Part shown: piece after piece, positions 1 to 7,641 of the stretch | How the letters are laid out: each line of letters opens with the position of its first letter | Numbering within the stretch: the first letter of the stretch is position 1 | Assembly: GCA_023448955.1 (NCBI GenBank) | Contig: JAEXJU010000355.1 | Location: forward strand, 1-17,465 | Length of the DNA stretch: 17,465 nucleotides | Reading direction: 5' to 3' | Source: Bacteroidota bacterium | GTDB taxonomy: Bacteria; Bacteroidota; Bacteroidia; Flavobacteriales; Weeksellaceae | The notes under the pieces: model-generated | Database searches by the model: none | The model's input: the letters and a program-made list of their open reading frames with translations, nothing else | What the model was told of the DNA's origin: nothing | Made by a program: the position numbers and the translations under genes

Positions 1-277
1 GAGACAGGGAATGATGGGTGGCATTGTTGCTCATTATGACGGCATCAAAGCATTTTCGGAGACAGATCTTTCTGAAGATCTGAAAGCTGTGGACATCCCG
101 GTTTTAGTACTTCACGGTGAGGATGACCAGATTGTACCGATAGAGAATTCTGCCATAAAATCTGCTAAACTTCTGAAAAACGGCAAGCTGATTACTTATC
201 CCGGTTTCCCACACGGAATGCCGACAACCGAGCACGAAATCATCAACAAAGATATTTTGGAGTTTATCCAATCATAA
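1..277 (+). CDS. Alpha/beta hydrolase, C-terminal part (non-haem chloroperoxidase/esterase type)
   Basis: This is the 3' end of a gene that starts before the window. The frame is open from base 2, so the ATG at 11 is internal rather than the true start. The visible part is the last third of an alpha/beta hydrolase. A strand ending VLVLHGEDDQIVP carries the acidic member of the catalytic triad, and PGFPHGMPTTEH carries the catalytic histidine. The nucleophile serine and oxyanion region lie outside the window. The wording of the tail (HYDGIKAFSETD, FPHGMPTTE) closely resembles bacterial non-haem chloroperoxidases and arylesterases. These are cofactor-free serine hydrolases that hydrolyse esters and can form peracids. 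The physiological substrate cannot be told from this fragment. A strong terminator follows 23 bases after the stop, so it is not co-transcribed with the next gene. Confidence 0.85.
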   Translation, partial: RQGMMGGIVAHYDGIKAFSETDLSEDLKAVDIPVLVLHGEDDQIVPIENSAIKSAKLLKNGKLITYPGFPHGMPTTEHEIINKDILEFIQS

Positions 278-300
278 TATATTTTTATAGTTATTATTTA

Positions 301-327
301 GGCAAATCATAAGATTTGCCTTTTTTT
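301..327 (+). terminator. Rho-independent terminator after the hydrolase
   Basis: A perfect 8-bp stem (GGCAAATC with GATTTGCC) closed by the loop ATAA is followed at once by seven T residues. It lies 23 bases after the hydrolase stop codon. Confidence 0.9.
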
Positions 328-367
328 ATTTAAAATTATTTAAATTCGCTTCCCTTTAATTTATTTT

Positions 368-1261
368 ATGACGAAAATTTTATTTTCTATATCGGCGGTA
401 TTATCCTCTCTGATATTCGGGCAGCAAAAAATATCTTTTGAAAGTTCGGAAGGTTATAATCTCGGAACGGTAGTTGGGCAAAAAGAATGGACAGTGAAAA
501 CGGACAATGTCCCAAACAGCAATTTTAAAGTAGTTACCGGCAAAGCTAGTGATGGGAACAATTCTGTAGAAGTAACCAGCACCAGCCAATACACAGAAAA
601 CTTCACATTTCTTTTCAAAAAAATCCCGGAATATAACCGGCTTTCCGTTTCAGCAGATGTAAAACTGGAAAAATTGGACAGCTCGGATTATTACCTGCTT
701 TCGCTATATTATAATAACAATGGTAATTATTCCTGGGCCGGCGGATTTAAATTTATGTTCAGCGGTAAATTATACGCAGATAGTGATGTCAATTTCAAAG
801 ATCTGGGAAGCTGGATTCCCGGACAATGGTATAACCTGAGAATCGAGATCGATCACGTTACCGAAAAAAATGTTAAATATTACCTCAACAATCAATTGGT
901 TCACACCTCACCTCTCGGATCTAAAGTTGTGAGAGCCAATGATCTTAATTTTGAATTTGATAATGACGGAAGTGGTTTCATTGTAGATAATATCATCATA
1001 AAAGATATGGATCAGATGGCCGTTTCCGATGTTTCCAGATCACAGATAAGTGTTTATCCTAATCCAGCCTCTGAATTCCTCAATATCAGAACTGATGATA
1101 AGATCAAATCGGTTAGAATTTATGATGCAATAGGTAATCTGGTAAAAACAGAAAATGATCATTTGTCAATAATCAGCATTGCTTCTTTACCAAAAGGAAA
1201 TTATATGGTAACTATCGAAACCGACAAAGGAAGTGAGACAAAAAAAATCATCAAAAAATAG
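368..1261 (+). CDS. Secreted protein with T9SS type A sorting domain
   Basis: The 297-residue protein has three visible parts. Residues 1-19 are a signal peptide, with one lysine, a hydrophobic stretch and a probable cut near FGQQ. Residues 20-215 form an all-beta region rich in Tyr, Asn and Ser, whose strand pattern (SVSADVKL, GQWYNLRIEID, YYLNNQLVH, FIVDNIIIKD) is reminiscent of a concanavalin/LamG-like jelly roll. Residues 228-297 are a type IX secretion sorting domain with SVYPNP, VRIYDAIGNLV, LPKGNYMVTI and a lysine-rich end. The protein should therefore cross the inner membrane by Sec and leave through the T9SS, to be anchored or released. The jelly-roll fold is inferred, and no ligand or enzymatic residues can be assigned. 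The ATG at 368 is preferred because the signal peptide begins there. Terminators on both sides make it a single-gene unit, although no clear -7 box was found upstream. Confidence 0.85.
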   Translation: MTKILFSISAVLSSLIFGQQKISFESSEGYNLGTVVGQKEWTVKTDNVPNSNFKVVTGKASDGNNSVEVTSTSQYTENFTFLFKKIPEYNRLSVSADVKLEKLDSSDYYLLSLYYNNNGNYSWAGGFKFMFSGKLYADSDVNFKDLGSWIPGQWYNLRIEIDHVTEKNVKYYLNNQLVHTSPLGSKVVRANDLNFEFDNDGSGFIVDNIIIKDMDQMAVSDVSRSQISVYPNPASEFLNIRTDDKIKSVRIYDAIGNLVKTENDHLSIISIASLPKGNYMVTIETDKGSETKKIIKK

Positions 1262-1285
1262 ATTAATATTCACTTATAAATCCAG

Positions 1286-1314
1286 CGGCAGTCAATTTTA
1301 TAACTGCCGTTTTT
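1286..1314 (+). terminator. Terminator after the small T9SS protein
   Basis: A 7-bp stem (CGGCAGT with ACTGCCG) with a 10-base loop is followed by a run of five T. It sits 24 bases after the stop of the T9SS gene and separates it from recJ. Confidence 0.8.
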
Positions 1315-1340
1315 AATTTCCGAAAGCCGTTTTTTTTCTT

Positions 1341-1348
1341 TACTTTTG
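1341..1348 (+). promoter_or_regulatory. Bacteroidota -7 promoter box of recJ
   Basis: TACTTTTG matches the Bacteroidota -7 consensus TAnnTTTG exactly. It ends five bases before the ATG at 1354, so transcription would begin at or next to the start codon and the mRNA would be leaderless or nearly so. No good -33 TTG was found at the expected distance. The box overlaps the GTG at 1348, which argues against that codon as the start. Confidence 0.65.
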
Positions 1349-1353
1349 TGGCT

Positions 1354-3066
1354 ATGAGTCAAAAATGGATTTATAAACCCGAGCCTGATGAAGAAATTGT
1401 TGACGGACTGATTTCTTCGATTGGATTTGGAACTTTAGAATCCAAAATCCTGGTGCTGCGCGAGATCGACAATTATCAGAAAGCCCGCGAATTCTTCAAA
1501 CCAAACGGAACCGACATCCATAATCCTTTTCTGATGGCCGATATGCAAAAAGCGGTGGAACGCATTGCTACAGCCATAGAAAATGGAGAAAAAATACTGG
1601 TCTATGGCGATTATGATGTGGATGGAACCACAGCCGTTGCTTTGATGTATCTTTACCTGAGCAAAATCGTTGATAAAAAATATCTTGATTTTTACATCCC
1701 GGACAGGAATGTGGAAGGTTATGGCATCTCAGATGAAGGCATTCATTTTGCAAAAGACAACGGATTTTCTTTGATTATTGCCTTAGACTGTGGCATCAAA
1801 TCGATTGATAAAATAGACCTTGCCAATTCTGTGGGTGTAGATTTTATCATCTGCGATCACCATTTGCCCGGAGAAAAATTGCCGAACGCTGTTGCCGTTC
1901 TGGATCCGAAACGGAAAGACTGCCGATATCCTTACAAAGAATTAAGTGGCTGTGGCGTTGGCTTCAAATTATGCCAAGGTCTTAATACAATTTATAAAAT
2001 CCCGGAAAACGAATTATTTGAATTGACGGATCTGCTTGCCATCAGTATTGCGTCTGATATTGTAGCAATGACCGGTGAAAACCGCGTGCTGGCAAAGCAA
2101 GGGCTGAAATTCCTGAGAAAAACCAGAAAATTTGGTTTACGACTGCTGATTCCGGAAGAAAAATTAGCCCATTTCGAAATCTCAAATATTGTTTTTGACA
2201 TTGCCCCGAAAATCAATGCAGCAGGAAGAATTTCTCACGCCAAAGCTTCTGTGGAGCTGATGATTTCCGACAATCTGAAACAGGCTTACCAAATTGTAGA
2301 TGAAATTGTGAACCTGAATGATGAACGCCGCGAGATGGATATCAACATCACTCAGTCTGCACTCAGCCAGGTTCTGGAGCTGGAAAAAGTAGAACGCTAC
2401 TCAACCATCGTTTATGATCCGAGCTGGAATAAAGGTGTAATTGGCATCGTTGCTTCTAGATTAATTGAAACGTATTACAAGCCGACACTGGTTTTTACCG
2501 AAGGAAATAATGGAGAAATGGTGGCTTCTGCAAGATCAGTTGCAGATTTTGATATTCATCAGGCACTGGAATTCTGTTCCGACCTGTTTATGAAATTCGG
2601 CGGACATCAGGCTGCAGCAGGACTTTCTATGGAAAAAGAAAAGTTTGAAGAATTTAAAGTCCGTTTTGAAGAATATGTAAAAGATAACATTCAGGAGCAT
2701 CAGAAAGAACCTTCAATCTACGTAGACAGCGTGGTGAAACCGGAAGATCTGAACCGCGAGTTTTTCAATTTTCACAGGAAACTGGCACCTTTCGGACCTC
2801 AGAATATGAAGCCTGTTTTGGTTTTGAAAAATATGAAGGTGAATGGCTATGTCAGGCTAATGGGGAAAGAGAACACGCATCTCAAATTCAACATTCTGCA
2901 ACCTACGACAGGAAGGAATATAGAATGTGTCGGTTTCCGTTTTGGTCAGTTTGCGGAAGATTTCAAAACAAAAACATTTGACCTGGCGTTTACCATAGAA
3001 GAAAATCATTGGAAAGGCAATGTCTCACATTTTCTCAATATCAGAGATGTAAATTTTCATCAATAA
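1354..3066 (+). CDS. recJ: Single-stranded-DNA-specific 5'-3' exonuclease RecJ
   Basis: RecJ digests single-stranded DNA 5' to 3' in the cytoplasm. It works in RecFOR recombination, mismatch repair and base-excision repair, using two metal ions. All core motifs are present (numbering from the ATG at 1354): YGDYDVDGTT (84-93), DCG (145-147), DHH (168-170) and ASDIVAMTGENR (about 233-243). PKINAAGR (285-292), WNKGVIGIVASRL (358-370) and the DHHA1 signature GGHQAAAGL (416-424) follow. Residues from about 440 form the C-terminal OB-like domain. The length of 570 residues matches the family (the E. coli protein is 577). An in-frame GTG at 1348 would add two residues but lies inside the -7 box, so the ATG at 1354 is chosen. 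It is a single gene with its own promoter and ends at a bidirectional terminator. Nothing suggests loss of function. Confidence 0.97.
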   Translation: MSQKWIYKPEPDEEIVDGLISSIGFGTLESKILVLREIDNYQKAREFFKPNGTDIHNPFLMADMQKAVERIATAIENGEKILVYGDYDVDGTTAVALMYLYLSKIVDKKYLDFYIPDRNVEGYGISDEGIHFAKDNGFSLIIALDCGIKSIDKIDLANSVGVDFIICDHHLPGEKLPNAVAVLDPKRKDCRYPYKELSGCGVGFKLCQGLNTIYKIPENELFELTDLLAISIASDIVAMTGENRVLAKQGLKFLRKTRKFGLRLLIPEEKLAHFEISNIVFDIAPKINAAGRISHAKASVELMISDNLKQAYQIVDEIVNLNDERREMDINITQSALSQVLELEKVERYSTIVYDPSWNKGVIGIVASRLIETYYKPTLVFTEGNNGEMVASARSVADFDIHQALEFCSDLFMKFGGHQAAAGLSMEKEKFEEFKVRFEEYVKDNIQEHQKEPSIYVDSVVKPEDLNREFFNFHRKLAPFGPQNMKPVLVLKNMKVNGYVRLMGKENTHLKFNILQPTTGRNIECVGFRFGQFAEDFKTKTFDLAFTIEENHWKGNVSHFLNIRDVNFHQ

Positions 3067-3069
3067 AAT

Positions 3070-3102
3070 AAAAAAACGATTCAAAATCTGAATCGTTTTT
3101 TT
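3070..3102. terminator. Bidirectional terminator between recJ and the LRR gene
   Basis: CGATTCA and TGAATCG form a 7-bp stem around the loop AAATC. Seven A residues stand on the left and seven T residues on the right, so the hairpin has a U-tract in either direction. It lies between the converging stops at 3066 (recJ) and 3109 (LRR surface protein) and should terminate both. Confidence 0.9.
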
Positions 3103-3108
3103 GTCATC

Positions 3109-6100
3109 CTATTCTTTAATAATTTTCCTGGTTATTGTTTCTTTATTAGTTTTAATTTTCAAATAGTAAATACCTTCAGTTGCTTTAAAATCAACATGAG
3201 CTTCTTTTGCAGCGTTCAGGATTTTCTTATAAATAATTCTTCCCGAAGAATCATAAATCTCAACCAAATGTATTTCGTCTTTTGAAATAATATTGACTGA
3301 TTCTTTTACCGGAACCGGAAAGATCTTGATTTTAGAACCAAGCGTTTCCTGAACTTCTAAACTCGGCTGTTTTTTCGCCAGTTTATTAGAATATATCAAT
3401 CCTGTGGAACAAGTGACAAAGGCATTAACATCTAATGATTCTCTCACGTTCAAATTATTGGAATATAATAATACCTTGATATAATATGTTCCCGGAGACA
3501 GATTGTAATTGTCCACTTTTGGACTTCTGCTGTTTAGCCATCCTTTGAAGCCGTCACTCATCCAGGCTGTTTTTGTAATTTCCGTTTCGGTTTCGCTGCC
3601 ATCCGGATTCACTTTTACGAGATAAGTCCAGTTTCTCACAAAAGATAAAGATCTTAGGTTCAGTTTGGCATCTGTCGCATTTTCCGGTATTGCGAATTCT
3701 TTACTTTTATAGGTGAAATAACCGTCAAAGTTATTTAGTGTAATCCACTGGCTTCCTGCACCGGTTCCTAAATCTGCGAAACTCCAGCCTGTGTAAGTAT
3801 GTCTTACTTTCGGTGTGATCTGCGCACCATTGATGTCAAAGCCTTTCCAGTCATCTTCATCAGAATCTATTGCGATCGTATTATTATCAGAATCTTTTCC
3901 TGTGGAAAGATTGGCAATACTATTTCCTACGGTAAAGTTGATCGTTTGGGAAGATGATGCATTGGAAGCGTCAAAAACAGTAAGCTTTGCAGAGTAATTT
4001 CCAGGAACAGAATAAGTTACATCCGGATTTACAGCTGTACTTGTGCTGATTGACGGATTACCGGAAAACTCCCATTGATAATTAGTAATATTACCAGTGC
4101 TTGCACTTGCATCAAAATTAACAGGATAATTATTTTGGCTGAAAACTGATGCATTATAACTGATTTTGGCCGCTAAAATATTACTTGCATCTTTTATGGT
4201 GGTTACATAATCATTAGTCTTTACCGGGAAATTATAATCAAAATAAATATCTGCTTGATTATTGACCTTGTCTCCTTCCACCAGGCTGGTTTTGGATTTT
4301 ATCTTCATAAGAATTCCACCGTGACCACCAGTCGGTAACTTTATCTTTTTGAATCTGAGCTCTAATTGGTTTCCTGTTACAACAGCATCTACCGGCGCAG
4401 AAGAATTCATCAGTTGCAAAGTATTAACATCAAATTCATTGGGATCAATTTCCATTTTGACAATCACATTTTCTGCTTCCGCACTTCCTGTATTCTCAAA
4501 ATTCACCACATAATGCAAATACTTCCCGACTTCTGCGGAAGTTATGGTTTCGCCCTGAAGACAGACAATATCATTCGGATCCATAGAATTTACCACGTTA
4601 TGCTTGAAACTGAAAAAGTTATCATTTGGTGTAAGATCCGGATTGGAAGGCGTTATATGTGAATTAAATTCTAAAACATCACCAGCATTTACAGGATTGC
4701 CAGCATTTGTAGGTGTATTAACCGTAAATGTAATTTCTGCTGCTCTGCTTTCATAAGGTTTAAGATTAGCATAATCAAACTCTATCGATCCGCTGCTGAT
4801 AACTGAATAAGGCAAAACACTGCTTTTAAAAACCATTTTATTGGAGTCGTAATTCAGTACCACTTTGCCGGATAAAATTGTGTTTCCTTTGTTTCTCCAC
4901 ACAAGATTATAGCTGGCGTCGAAACCAGGTCTTGCGCTGGTAAGCGGTGCGATGATTACTTCTGCATCACTTTGGCTTCCATTGGCGGTTACACAGATAT
5001 CCTGATTGAAAACATTATTATTGTTATCTGCAAAATTAGTAGAAAAACTAGCTGGCGAAACGGTAAATAAAGCCGGATTTTCTGTCTGGGCTGTTATAGT
5101 GAAATTACCTGTCTGGGTATAGAATTCATATTTCCCATTTTTTTGGACGAAAGTTTCTCCTGAATTGGCATTAGTTCCGTCAGAGATTTTAAGTTTCAGA
5201 TATTCGAAAGGATTATCATTGGCATCACAACCATTATTATCAGCATCTATTTTTACTGTTCCTGTAATGGTATTGTAATTTCCGCCTGGTGTGAAGGAGC
5301 AGTAGGAATTGATATTGATGCCTGTAAGTCCCATCGCAGCAACATTAGATATTAAATATGGAATCTCTTCATCATCTGCACAGATATATTTTAGATTGGG
5401 ATTACCCGTGAAATTAACTTTCGCCACATTATTAGTTCCATTCTTGAAATTGACATAATAAAGAATTGGATTATCATTAATATATTTTGAAGTTGTGTTT
5501 GATGCATCTTCTATGTTAGAAAAATCTATCTCTCCTAAATATTGATTTTCAGAAATGTAAGTTGGCGCATCATAAGACTTACGAATTCCTCTTATTTTCA
5601 GAATTTCAGCGGTACAATTTTTATAGGAAAATCCTTCAAATTCTAACAAACTAATATAATTTACATTTGTCTTATCAAAATTTAAATAAAAAACTTTTAG
5701 TGACGGACAATCGAATTGTGTCAATGGATTATTACTTATGTTGATATTAGAATGCTGACCTCCTGTATCAAATTTCACATTTTTTATTAAATTATTACTC
5801 AGATCCAATATTGCCCCGGAATAATATTGTGTCGAAAAATCAGCATTGACTGTAAATCCCGTTATTTTATTATTACTAAAATTGATACCTTGATAGTCTA
5901 GAATTGATGTATTAATAACTATTTCAGAATTAAAATCATTGTAAGATAAATCTAAATTTAAGTTTACAGATTTTAATTGTGACAAATCAATTCCTTGATT
6001 GTTAAGCAATTGATGACTTGCATTTAAATGATTTAATTTTGTAAGCCCATTAATATTTACACTTGTTAGCGAAGGATCAAAATTAGCTTCGCCGGTAAGC

Positions 6101-6798
6101 GGTCCCCAAGTTGCCTGATTGTTGGACAAATCCAGATATTCCAGATTCGTCAACTGTGAGGCATCAAAGCTTGTTAAAGAATTTCCACGCAGTTCCAAAT
6201 GCTTCAATTCCGGTGCATCTGCAATATTGGCGGAAGCCACATTGTTATTGGTCCAGCTGACAAAATTGAGTTTCGGGCAGTTATTTATTGTTAATTCTGT
6301 AGTATTTCCGTGAATATTAGGATCAGGATAGGTATTATAGCTATCCCGAAAATCGGATTTAACCTCGGATAAAACAGCACAGTTTTTAAAACTCGCTTTG
6401 GAAACATCACAATCAGACAAATTAACAGTCCTTAAATGGCTAAGCCCATCAATACTAATGTTGCCAATTTTACCGTGAATGTGCGAATTATTAGAATCAT
6501 TAATGTAATAAATAGACTCCAGATTAACAAATGAATTGATCCCTTCAAGAGAGCTATAATTAGAAATTTGTCTGAAATCTATTCTGTAAATCTGTGCAGC
6601 TTCGGATAGCTGTATTTCGCCATCATTATTTTGGTCGGCTACAATATTATTCCCACTGCTGTCATAGCAAAGAACGAAATTAGAAGGATTGGTTCCGAGT
6701 AATGCTTCTTTAAAACCAGCATCCGGAAAGTTAATAATCTGACAGCTGACTCCTAAAGAAAAAAGAGTCAGCGCCAGAAGAAATAATTTATTTCTCAT
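3109..6798 (-). CDS. Large leucine-rich-repeat surface protein with PKD and T9SS sorting domains
   Basis: This is a 1229-residue exported protein. Residues 1-20 form a signal peptide (MRNKLFLLALTLF...). Residues 21-70 have an INFPDAGFK opening and a calcium-loop-like ADQNNDGEIQLSEA. Irregular leucine-rich repeats cover about 80-490, for example LEYLDLSNN and ILDLSNN. A beta domain with DADNNGCDANDNP (about 510-605) resembles Cna-B/SdrD-B modules. Residues about 610-870 are a DUF11/DUF7619-like region (NSMDPNDIVCLQG, NNQADIYFDYNFPV). A PKD domain lies at about 877-957, a beta region at 960-1135, and the T9SS sorting domain at 1157-1229. The usual YPNP appears here as FPVP. Export through the T9SS to the cell surface follows from that tail; adhesion or ligand binding is inference. 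An upstream in-frame ATG at 6828 is rejected because the predicted promoter lies between it and 6798. The gene lies just downstream of a two-component pair and probably answers to it. Confidence 0.88.
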   Translation of the reverse strand: MRNKLFLLALTLFSLGVSCQIINFPDAGFKEALLGTNPSNFVLCYDSSGNNIVADQNNDGEIQLSEAAQIYRIDFRQISNYSSLEGINSFVNLESIYYINDSNNSHIHGKIGNISIDGLSHLRTVNLSDCDVSKASFKNCAVLSEVKSDFRDSYNTYPDPNIHGNTTELTINNCPKLNFVSWTNNNVASANIADAPELKHLELRGNSLTSFDASQLTNLEYLDLSNNQATWGPLTGEANFDPSLTSVNINGLTKLNHLNASHQLLNNQGIDLSQLKSVNLNLDLSYNDFNSEIVINTSILDYQGINFSNNKITGFTVNADFSTQYYSGAILDLSNNLIKNVKFDTGGQHSNINISNNPLTQFDCPSLKVFYLNFDKTNVNYISLLEFEGFSYKNCTAEILKIRGIRKSYDAPTYISENQYLGEIDFSNIEDASNTTSKYINDNPILYYVNFKNGTNNVAKVNFTGNPNLKYICADDEEIPYLISNVAAMGLTGININSYCSFTPGGNYNTITGTVKIDADNNGCDANDNPFEYLKLKISDGTNANSGETFVQKNGKYEFYTQTGNFTITAQTENPALFTVSPASFSTNFADNNNNVFNQDICVTANGSQSDAEVIIAPLTSARPGFDASYNLVWRNKGNTILSGKVVLNYDSNKMVFKSSVLPYSVISSGSIEFDYANLKPYESRAAEITFTVNTPTNAGNPVNAGDVLEFNSHITPSNPDLTPNDNFFSFKHNVVNSMDPNDIVCLQGETITSAEVGKYLHYVVNFENTGSAEAENVIVKMEIDPNEFDVNTLQLMNSSAPVDAVVTGNQLELRFKKIKLPTGGHGGILMKIKSKTSLVEGDKVNNQADIYFDYNFPVKTNDYVTTIKDASNILAAKISYNASVFSQNNYPVNFDASASTGNITNYQWEFSGNPSISTSTAVNPDVTYSVPGNYSAKLTVFDASNASSSQTINFTVGNSIANLSTGKDSDNNTIAIDSDEDDWKGFDINGAQITPKVRHTYTGWSFADLGTGAGSQWITLNNFDGYFTYKSKEFAIPENATDAKLNLRSLSFVRNWTYLVKVNPDGSETETEITKTAWMSDGFKGWLNSRSPKVDNYNLSPGTYYIKVLLYSNNLNVRESLDVNAFVTCSTGLIYSNKLAKKQPSLEVQETLGSKIKIFPVPVKESVNIISKDEIHLVEIYDSSGRIIYKKILNAAKEAHVDFKATEGIYYLKIKTNKETITRKIIKE

Positions 6799-6815
6799 TG
6801 TTTGTGTTTGTATTG

Positions 6816-6847
6816 TAAAATTATGCATAGAATCGGTTATTAGACAA
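6816..6847 (-). promoter_or_regulatory. Predicted promoter of the LRR surface protein
   Basis: On the minus strand a -33 TTG (complement of 6845-6847) is separated by 21 bases from TAATTTTA (complement of 6816-6823). The latter matches TAnnTTTG except for the last base. The spacing fits the 17-23 bases known for Flavobacterium promoters. It gives a leader of roughly 12 bases before the ATG at 6798 and explains why the ATG at 6828 would not be used. A direct-repeat operator candidate lies just upstream. Confidence 0.55.
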
Positions 6848-6853
6848 AGACAA

Positions 6854-6883
6854 TTAGAATTTGTGGTGTTTCGTTTAGAATTT
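6854..6883 (-). promoter_or_regulatory. Candidate LytTR operator: two perfect 9-bp direct repeats
   Basis: On the minus strand AAATTCTAA occurs twice (complement of 6875-6883 and 6854-6862) with a 12-base spacer, giving a 21-base period, or two helical turns. LytTR-domain regulators such as AgrA and ComE are known to bind 9-bp direct repeats with 12-13-base spacers. The proximal copy ends 30 bases before the -7 box of the LRR gene. The distal copy overlaps the stop codon of the LytTR regulator gene. A weaker pair with the same geometry precedes the kinase gene. Confidence 0.5.
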
Positions 6884-7640
6884 ACAACCTGCTGATGAAT
6901 TCTTGCAACCGTTTTTTTCTTTGCGAGACAGGAAGCTGGGAATCATCTGACATAATCACAAAGCCGCCATCTTTTCTGATGTAAGATTTCAGCTCATTCA
7001 GATTAATGAGATGTGACTGATGGATACGCTCAAATCCCTGGTCAGAAAGCAACTCTTCATATTCTTTCAGCGTTTTGGAAATAAGCACCGATTTGTGATT
7101 TTTGAAATGGAAAGTGGTGTAATTATCCACAGATTCGCATCGGATAATATCTTTGATCTCGAAGAGATGGATTCCCTCTGAGGTAGATAATGCTATTTTC
7201 TTAAAATTTTCCGTCTTTCGGGTTATATTTTCCAGCAGAAGCTCAATGGTTTTGCTTTCGTCATTTTTATGAGAAATGCTTTTTATTTTCCCGATGACGC
7301 TTTGCAATTCTTCGGGATCCACAGGTTTCAGAAGAAAATCCAGAGCACTGAAACGAAACGCTTTAATTGCAAATTTTTCGTGTGCTGTTACAAAAACAAT
7401 GCGTGAGCAGATCTTCCCATATTTATCATTCAGATTTTCCAGAATGTCGAATCCTGTTCCGTCATTCATCATAATATCCAGAAATGCAATGTCCGGCTGC
7501 ATTTTTTCCATCAAAGAAATACCTGCGCTCACACTGCTGGCTTCTCCTAGTATCTTGATTTCCGGTGCATAAAGGGAAAGCAATGCTTTCATTCCATTGC
7601 GAAGATTATCATCATCGTCTATCAAAACGGCTGTTATCAT
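6882..7640 (-). CDS. LytTR-family response regulator
   Basis: This 252-residue response regulator has a receiver domain (residues 1-120) and a LytTR DNA-binding domain (about 145-250). The receiver carries the acidic pocket D8-D10, the phospho-acceptor D55 (IAFLDIMM), T85 and K105 (LLKPVD), so it looks fully functional. The LytTR part shows IIRCESVDNYTTFHF, TLKEYEELL, FERIHQSHLINL and the end VSQRKKRLQEF, typical of the family. Such proteins bind paired 9-bp direct repeats upstream of promoters. The ATG at 7640 lies one base after the kinase stop (minus-strand TAG, A, ATG), which implies one transcript and probably translational coupling. The likely partner is the adjacent kinase. Likely targets are the kinase operon itself and the downstream LRR surface protein. 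Confidence 0.95.
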   Translation of the reverse strand: MITAVLIDDDDNLRNGMKALLSLYAPEIKILGEASSVSAGISLMEKMQPDIAFLDIMMNDGTGFDILENLNDKYGKICSRIVFVTAHEKFAIKAFRFSALDFLLKPVDPEELQSVIGKIKSISHKNDESKTIELLLENITRKTENFKKIALSTSEGIHLFEIKDIIRCESVDNYTTFHFKNHKSVLISKTLKEYEELLSDQGFERIHQSHLINLNELKSYIRKDGGFVIMSDDSQLPVSQRKKRLQEFISRL

Positions 7641-7641
7641 T

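Noticed and set aside
1348..1353. GTG start of recJ two codons upstream
   Set aside because: The codon overlaps the -7 promoter box, so it would probably not be transcribed; ATG 1354 fits better.
4366..4662. 98-residue plus-strand frame inside the LRR gene
   Set aside because: It is a shadow of the conserved DUF11/DUF7619-like region; no start signal or recognisable domain.
6739..6798. LRR protein as a lipoprotein (cysteine at residue 19, GVSC)
   Set aside because: The -3 position is glycine rather than leucine or a similar residue, and a C-terminal T9SS signal already explains its surface location.
6799..6828. Longer N-terminus of the LRR protein from ATG 6828
   Set aside because: It would put ten polar residues before a typical signal peptide, and the predicted promoter lies inside that stretch.
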